This document shows positions 34,061 through 36,883 of a stretch of DNA of 36,883 nucleotides, piece after piece. Source of the stretch: JADJPL01 sp964607915 (GTDB taxonomy: Bacteria > Bacteroidota > Bacteroidia > Chitinophagales > Saprospiraceae); assembly GCA_964607915.1 (NCBI GenBank), contig CAZSMU010000020.1, positions 1 to 36,883 on the forward strand. Direction: 5' to 3'. The first letter of the stretch is position 1; each line of letters begins with the position of its first letter. The notes beneath the pieces were generated by a model. The model had not been told where the DNA came from. It saw only the letters and a program-made list of their open reading frames with translations, and searched no databases. Both the position numbers and the translations under genes were made by a program.

Positions 34061-34116
34061 GGGATAGGGAGGGAAGAGAAGGGCCTTTTTAGTCTTCATC
34101 CCCTCGAAACAAGTCT
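34047..34116 (+). repeat. Palindromic intergenic repeat, copy E
   Basis: The left arm TAGACTTGTTGCAAGGG (34047-34063) faces the right arm CCCCTCGAAACAAGTCT (34100-34116), a near-perfect complement. The core is AAGGGCCTTTTTAG. It lies 47 nt before the rimO ATG. The outer left arm reads TAGACTTG, one mismatch from the -7 consensus and pointing towards rimO. Read the other way, it supplies the TTG of a promoter for the barrel gene. Confidence 0.8.
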
Positions 34117-34122
34117 TTTGTG

Positions 34123-34130
34123 TATCTTTG
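34123..34130 (+). promoter_or_regulatory. Candidate -7 element TATCTTTG for rimO
   Basis: Exact TAnnTTTG match 33 nt before the rimO ATG, directly downstream of repeat copy E. The region where a -33 TTG should be lies in the repeat arm, and no TTG is there. It is followed by a GC-rich GCGGGCCGCTTGC leader. Confidence 0.45.
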
Positions 34131-34163
34131 CGGGCCGCTTGCAGCGGTCTCTAATAATATGGT

Positions 34164-35471
34164 ATGAAAACAAAAACCTTGCGCCCCGATAAAGTGCACG
34201 TCATTACCCTGGGCTGCTCTAAAAACTTGGTGGATTCTGAAAATCTAATCACCCAACTTCGCGGGAATGATTTCGAGGTAGTACACGACAGCGATGAGGA
34301 TGCTAATATCGTTATCGTCAATACCTGCGGCTTCATTGACCTGGCAAAAGAAGAATCTGTTAACACCATCCTCGAATACGCGGAGCGCAAAAAGGCAGGT
34401 GAACTGGAAAAACTCTACGTTACCGGCTGCCTCTCCCAGCGCTATAAAGACGAACTGGAAGTGGAAATTCCAGAAGTAGATGCCTATTTCGGCACGCTGG
34501 AACTCCCCGGGCTTCTCGCCCGCCTAAACGCAGACTACAAACACGAACTGATTGGCGAGCGGGCAATAACTACGCCCAACCATTTCGCATACCTCAAAAT
34601 ATCAGAGGGTTGCAACCGTACCTGCTCATTCTGTGCCATCCCCTTGATGCGCGGCAAACACATTTCCCGACCGGTGGAAGAGCTCGTGCGGGAAGCCTCT
34701 AACCTGGCCAGGGCGGGCGTCAAGGAATTGATACTGATTGCCCAGGAGTTGACCTACTACGGATTGGATTTGTATAAAACCCGCGAACTGCCCCGCTTGC
34801 TCCATGCGCTTGCCGATGTAAAAGGTATCGAATGGGTACGACTGCACTATGCCTATCCCAGCAAATTTCCAATCGAAATTTTCGATGTGATGGCCGAACG
34901 ACCTGAAATTTGCAACTACCTCGACATGCCTTTGCAACATGCCAGCAACACCGTGCTGGATCGCATGAGACGCCAGATTACCCGTGAGGAAACCCTGGAG
35001 TTAATTCGCATCGCCCGGCAAAAAGTGCCCAATATCAGCCTTCGTACCACCCTGCTCGTAGGTTTTCCCGGCGAAACCGAAGAGGAGTTCGCCGAACTGG
35101 AAGCATTCGTTCGCGAGGTAGAGTTTGACCGCCTCGGCGTTTTTCAATACTCCCATGAAGAAGGTACCCGGGCATACGAGTTAGAAGACGATGTGCCAGC
35201 CGAACGCAAGGCTGAACGCGCTGCCCGAATTATGGAAATTCAGGAAGATATCTCTTTCAGAAAAAATCAGGAAAAAATAGGAAGGTCTTTCAAAGTACTG
35301 TTCGACCGCAAGGAAGGGGGCTACTTTATAGGAAGAACAGAAGGCGATTCCCCCGAAGTGGATAATGAAGTGCTGCTACCCGCCGACCAGTATTTCGTAC
35401 GGGTCGGGGATTTCGCACAGGTGCGTATTACCGATGCAGCGGAATTTGATCTTTTTGGGGCGTTGATGTAA
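34164..35471 (+). CDS. rimO: Ribosomal protein S12 methylthiotransferase
   Basis: Radical-SAM enzyme with two 4Fe-4S clusters that adds a methylthio group to an aspartate of ribosomal protein S12. 435 residues, full length. The N-terminal MTTase domain holds the auxiliary-cluster cysteines C18 (LGCSKNLVDSE), C55 (VNTCGF) and C89 (VTGCLSQR). The radical-SAM cluster is C150, C154 and C157 (ISEGCNRTCSFCAIPLMRG). A TRAM domain ends the protein (SFKVLFDRKEGGYFIGRTE ... VGDFAQVRITDAAEFDLFG). LGCSKNLVDSE and LMRGKHISRP favour RimO over MiaB. The gene stands alone with its own promoter region and is followed at 30 nt by a small membrane protein gene. Confidence 0.95.
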   Translation: MKTKTLRPDKVHVITLGCSKNLVDSENLITQLRGNDFEVVHDSDEDANIVIVNTCGFIDLAKEESVNTILEYAERKKAGELEKLYVTGCLSQRYKDELEVEIPEVDAYFGTLELPGLLARLNADYKHELIGERAITTPNHFAYLKISEGCNRTCSFCAIPLMRGKHISRPVEELVREASNLARAGVKELILIAQELTYYGLDLYKTRELPRLLHALADVKGIEWVRLHYAYPSKFPIEIFDVMAERPEICNYLDMPLQHASNTVLDRMRRQITREETLELIRIARQKVPNISLRTTLLVGFPGETEEEFAELEAFVREVEFDRLGVFQYSHEEGTRAYELEDDVPAERKAERAARIMEIQEDISFRKNQEKIGRSFKVLFDRKEGGYFIGRTEGDSPEVDNEVLLPADQYFVRVGDFAQVRITDAAEFDLFGALM

Positions 35472-35501
35472 ACTTTTTAGCCGTCTCGTTATTTTACTTG
35501 A

Positions 35502-35972
35502 ATGCCACTATCTGTTCCAAATACTTTTATCTCCGGGCAAAATCCCGTCTTTCAGGCCCTGATTACGTTCGCAGGTGTCATCGCTGCCAATGTGGGTGCC
35601 CTGTTCCTCAAATGGATAGGCCTCCTCGAAGTGGGGGAGCGCTTCCCCTGGATGGTCGCTGCTTCTTTCCTGCTGTGCTTTTCAGTGTTCAACAGCATCT
35701 ACTCGCTTACGTCGGCCAACATGATCAAGTACTACGGAGCATCTGTGTATAGCTTCGCAGGCCTTGCCCTTGTGTCGGGACTGCTCGCCTGGGCGATCTC
35801 CTCCCTGTCTATCTCGCAGGCGGGTTCGTACCGCTGGATTTTCATCGTGGTATCCATCGGGTATATGGTCTTCATGGGAATGGTCTCCTTCATGCGTGCC
35901 ATCGTCGAATTCGCACAGAAGGAGGAATGGAACCACCCGCGCCTGCGCCGACGTTCCAGAAACAAGCGGTAA
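35502..35972 (+). CDS. Small four-helix membrane protein of unknown function
   Basis: 156 residues with four predicted membrane helices: ALITFAGVIAANVGALFL, MVAASFLLCFSVFNSIYSL, YSFAGLALVSGLLAWAISS and WIFIVVSIGYMVFMGMVSF. It ends in a very basic, Arg-rich cytoplasmic-looking tail (HPRLRRRSRNKR). I recognise no family. It starts 30 nt after rimO, in the same direction, and may share its transcript. Its stop lies only 7 nt from the stop of the convergent gene at 35980. Confidence 0.65.
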   Translation: MPLSVPNTFISGQNPVFQALITFAGVIAANVGALFLKWIGLLEVGERFPWMVAASFLLCFSVFNSIYSLTSANMIKYYGASVYSFAGLALVSGLLAWAISSLSISQAGSYRWIFIVVSIGYMVFMGMVSFMRAIVEFAQKEEWNHPRLRRRSRNKR

Positions 35973-35979
35973 GCGTCTG

Positions 35980-36714
35980 TCAATCTCCCGTCTTGCTCTC
36001 CTCCACAACGTCGTCACCCCGCCCCGCAAGCATTGCCTTGCGCGTCTTCTTTTGCTCGTTATTGCTTTCATAAATGCAATAATTCTCATAAAAGACGGGG
36101 TTCCTCTCTGCCCATATATCTTTTCCAATATCGCATAATACCACGAGTTCCTGATAGACCTTATTTCCCTGTTCGGTCCGGCGCTCGACCGCTATGTCCC
36201 GGTCGGCAACCTTGTCTTGCTGTATATTCAATGCATTCTCGAACTCCTGTGCGGCATCTTGTATGCGCTGAATCAACAGTTCATTTATCCCCACTTCCGA
36301 TAAAAAATCAAACTGCTGACGCGTAACCCGCACCACGCGCCGGCCACAGAACAGAAGCTGGGCGTCGGTCATATCTCCCATCTTGGCCGTACCAAATTTT
36401 CGGTACCGGCCACTGCGGTTGTTGAATTTCATGGAAACCCTGGTCATCAAGCTTCGAATGGCTGTTTTTAGCTTTTCGGCGGCCGCATCCTTTTTTTCCG
36501 TCGTAATCATTTGATCACCCACCATTTCATCATCATCCGGAAGCGAGTGGAACTGATCGCACAAGTTTTTGAATCCTTTCAGACGATCCATGCTATAGCC
36601 GTATTGCTCAAATTGCCGTATATCCCGATACGCGTATTTTATCCGCTCCATCGCTTGTACGTAGAGGTCTGCATCCGGGAAATTGTATTGGCGGTTTAAC
36701 GCCTGTTTTTTCAT
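35980..36714 (-). CDS. Conserved-looking helical protein of unknown function
   Basis: 244 residues, soluble, charged and mostly helical, with no signal peptide or membrane segment. N-terminal MKKQALNRQYNFPDADLYVQ leads to an aromatic-rich helix (ERIKYAYRDIRQFEQYGYS). A basic patch follows mid-protein (SLMTRVSMKFNNRSGRYRKF), and the C-terminal half is long helical (IQRIQDAAQEFENALNIQQD ... ERRTEQGNKVYQELVVLCDI). The acidic tail ends ESKTGD. I recognise no family. A four-helix-bundle-like or nucleic-acid-associated role cannot be judged. The ATG at 36714 lies 20 nt downstream of a TAGCTTTG element. The preceding spacer is extremely A/T-rich. Confidence 0.7.
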   Translation of the reverse strand: MKKQALNRQYNFPDADLYVQAMERIKYAYRDIRQFEQYGYSMDRLKGFKNLCDQFHSLPDDDEMVGDQMITTEKKDAAAEKLKTAIRSLMTRVSMKFNNRSGRYRKFGTAKMGDMTDAQLLFCGRRVVRVTRQQFDFLSEVGINELLIQRIQDAAQEFENALNIQQDKVADRDIAVERRTEQGNKVYQELVVLCDIGKDIWAERNPVFYENYCIYESNNEQKKTRKAMLAGRGDDVVEESKTGD

Positions 36715-36733
36715 GCTTATCTGGTTTTAAATC

Positions 36734-36741
36734 CAAAGCTA
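36734..36741 (-). promoter_or_regulatory. Candidate -7 element TAGCTTTG for the unknown helical protein
   Basis: Exact TAnnTTTG match ending 19 nt before the ATG at 36714. The region upstream (about 36755-36828) is nearly pure A/T, which may act as an UP-like or bendable tract. No TTG is found at the expected spacing. Confidence 0.4.
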
Positions 36742-36845
36742 ATCATCTAAAAACAAAGTGTTTGTTTTTTTTGTGAAAAAAATTTTTTAGAAAAAAAATT
36801 TACTTGTTTAAAAAAATCTTTTTTAAAATATCCCCATAAAAAAAG

Positions 36846-36883
36846 AGAGAGCCCCTGGATGCGATCGCATCCAGGGGCTCTCT
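36846..36883 (-). terminator. Perfect 38-bp palindrome, terminator-like
   Basis: AGAGAGCCCCTGGATGCGA is followed by its exact reverse complement, with the centre at GCGATCGC and no mismatch. On the minus strand it is followed by CTTTTTTT (the A-run at 36838-36844), so it reads as a strong intrinsic terminator for a gene lying to the right of the window. It may be bidirectional, and the palindrome may extend past the window edge. Confidence 0.65.

Noticed and set aside
3296..34116. CRISPR array or insertion sequence as an explanation for the repeats
   Set aside because: Copies are kilobases apart, unevenly spaced and without spacers. No transposase or cas gene is present.

Overview
This is a chromosomal window from a member of the Bacteroidota, probably a fairly GC-rich lineage such as the Saprospirales/Lewinella group (the family-level guess is inference). 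Signs of the phylum are a 1,870-residue surface protein with a gliding-motility/type IX secretion C-terminal domain and a SprB-type repeat, a Bacteroidota-style LptD next to an amidase and a lone MCE protein, a LETM1-related/TerB-like protein, DUF6089-like and other outer-membrane barrels, little Shine-Dalgarno signal before start codons, and several TAnnTTTG promoter -7 elements. I see no phage, transposase, CRISPR array, rRNA or tRNA.

Layout. 1-3262 (minus): a GltD-like FAD/4Fe-4S oxidoreductase overlapping korA, the fused gamma-alpha subunit of a 2-oxoacid:ferredoxin oxidoreductase. korA is cut by an in-frame TAG and conserved-looking sequence continues after it to the window edge. 3634-5073 (minus): an unusual protein with a periplasmic Kelch-like propeller, one membrane helix and a possible cytoplasmic winged helix. 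5490-8474 (plus): a tight run of a DUF368/PopT-like lipid-carrier transporter, aroE and proline dehydrogenase. 8695-14307: the giant repeat adhesin. 14458-18492 (plus): pyrG, a TrmH-family RNA methyltransferase, an EVE-domain protein and a LETM1/TerB protein. 18481-20815 (minus): ilvC-ilvA. 20948-29000: an envelope block (DUF6089-like barrel, ABC exporter, MCE protein, N-acetylmuramoyl-L-alanine amidase, LptD). 29023-33056 (minus): ilvD-ilvB-ilvN. 33243-36714: an outer-membrane barrel, rimO, a small membrane protein and an unknown helical protein. 36846-36883: a perfect 38-bp palindrome that reads as a terminator on the minus strand.

How the genes fit together. ilvD, ilvB, ilvN, ilvC and ilvA give threonine deamination and the shared isoleucine/valine steps up to the 2-oxo acids, but they lie in two blocks about 8 kb apart with the envelope genes between. 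LptD, the amidase, the MCE protein and the ABC exporter all concern lipid or wall traffic between the two membranes.

The most notable non-coding signal is a family of about 65-90 bp imperfect palindromes. Their arms resemble TAGACTTGTTGCGAGGG and the core is an A-run/T-run hairpin. At least five copies lie directly 5' of unrelated genes (the FAD oxidoreductase, the propeller protein, the adhesin, pyrG and rimO), always in the 5' region, with additional half-sites. The arms contain a near-match to the Bacteroidota -7 promoter element, so these may be dispersed promoter/5'-UTR cassettes.
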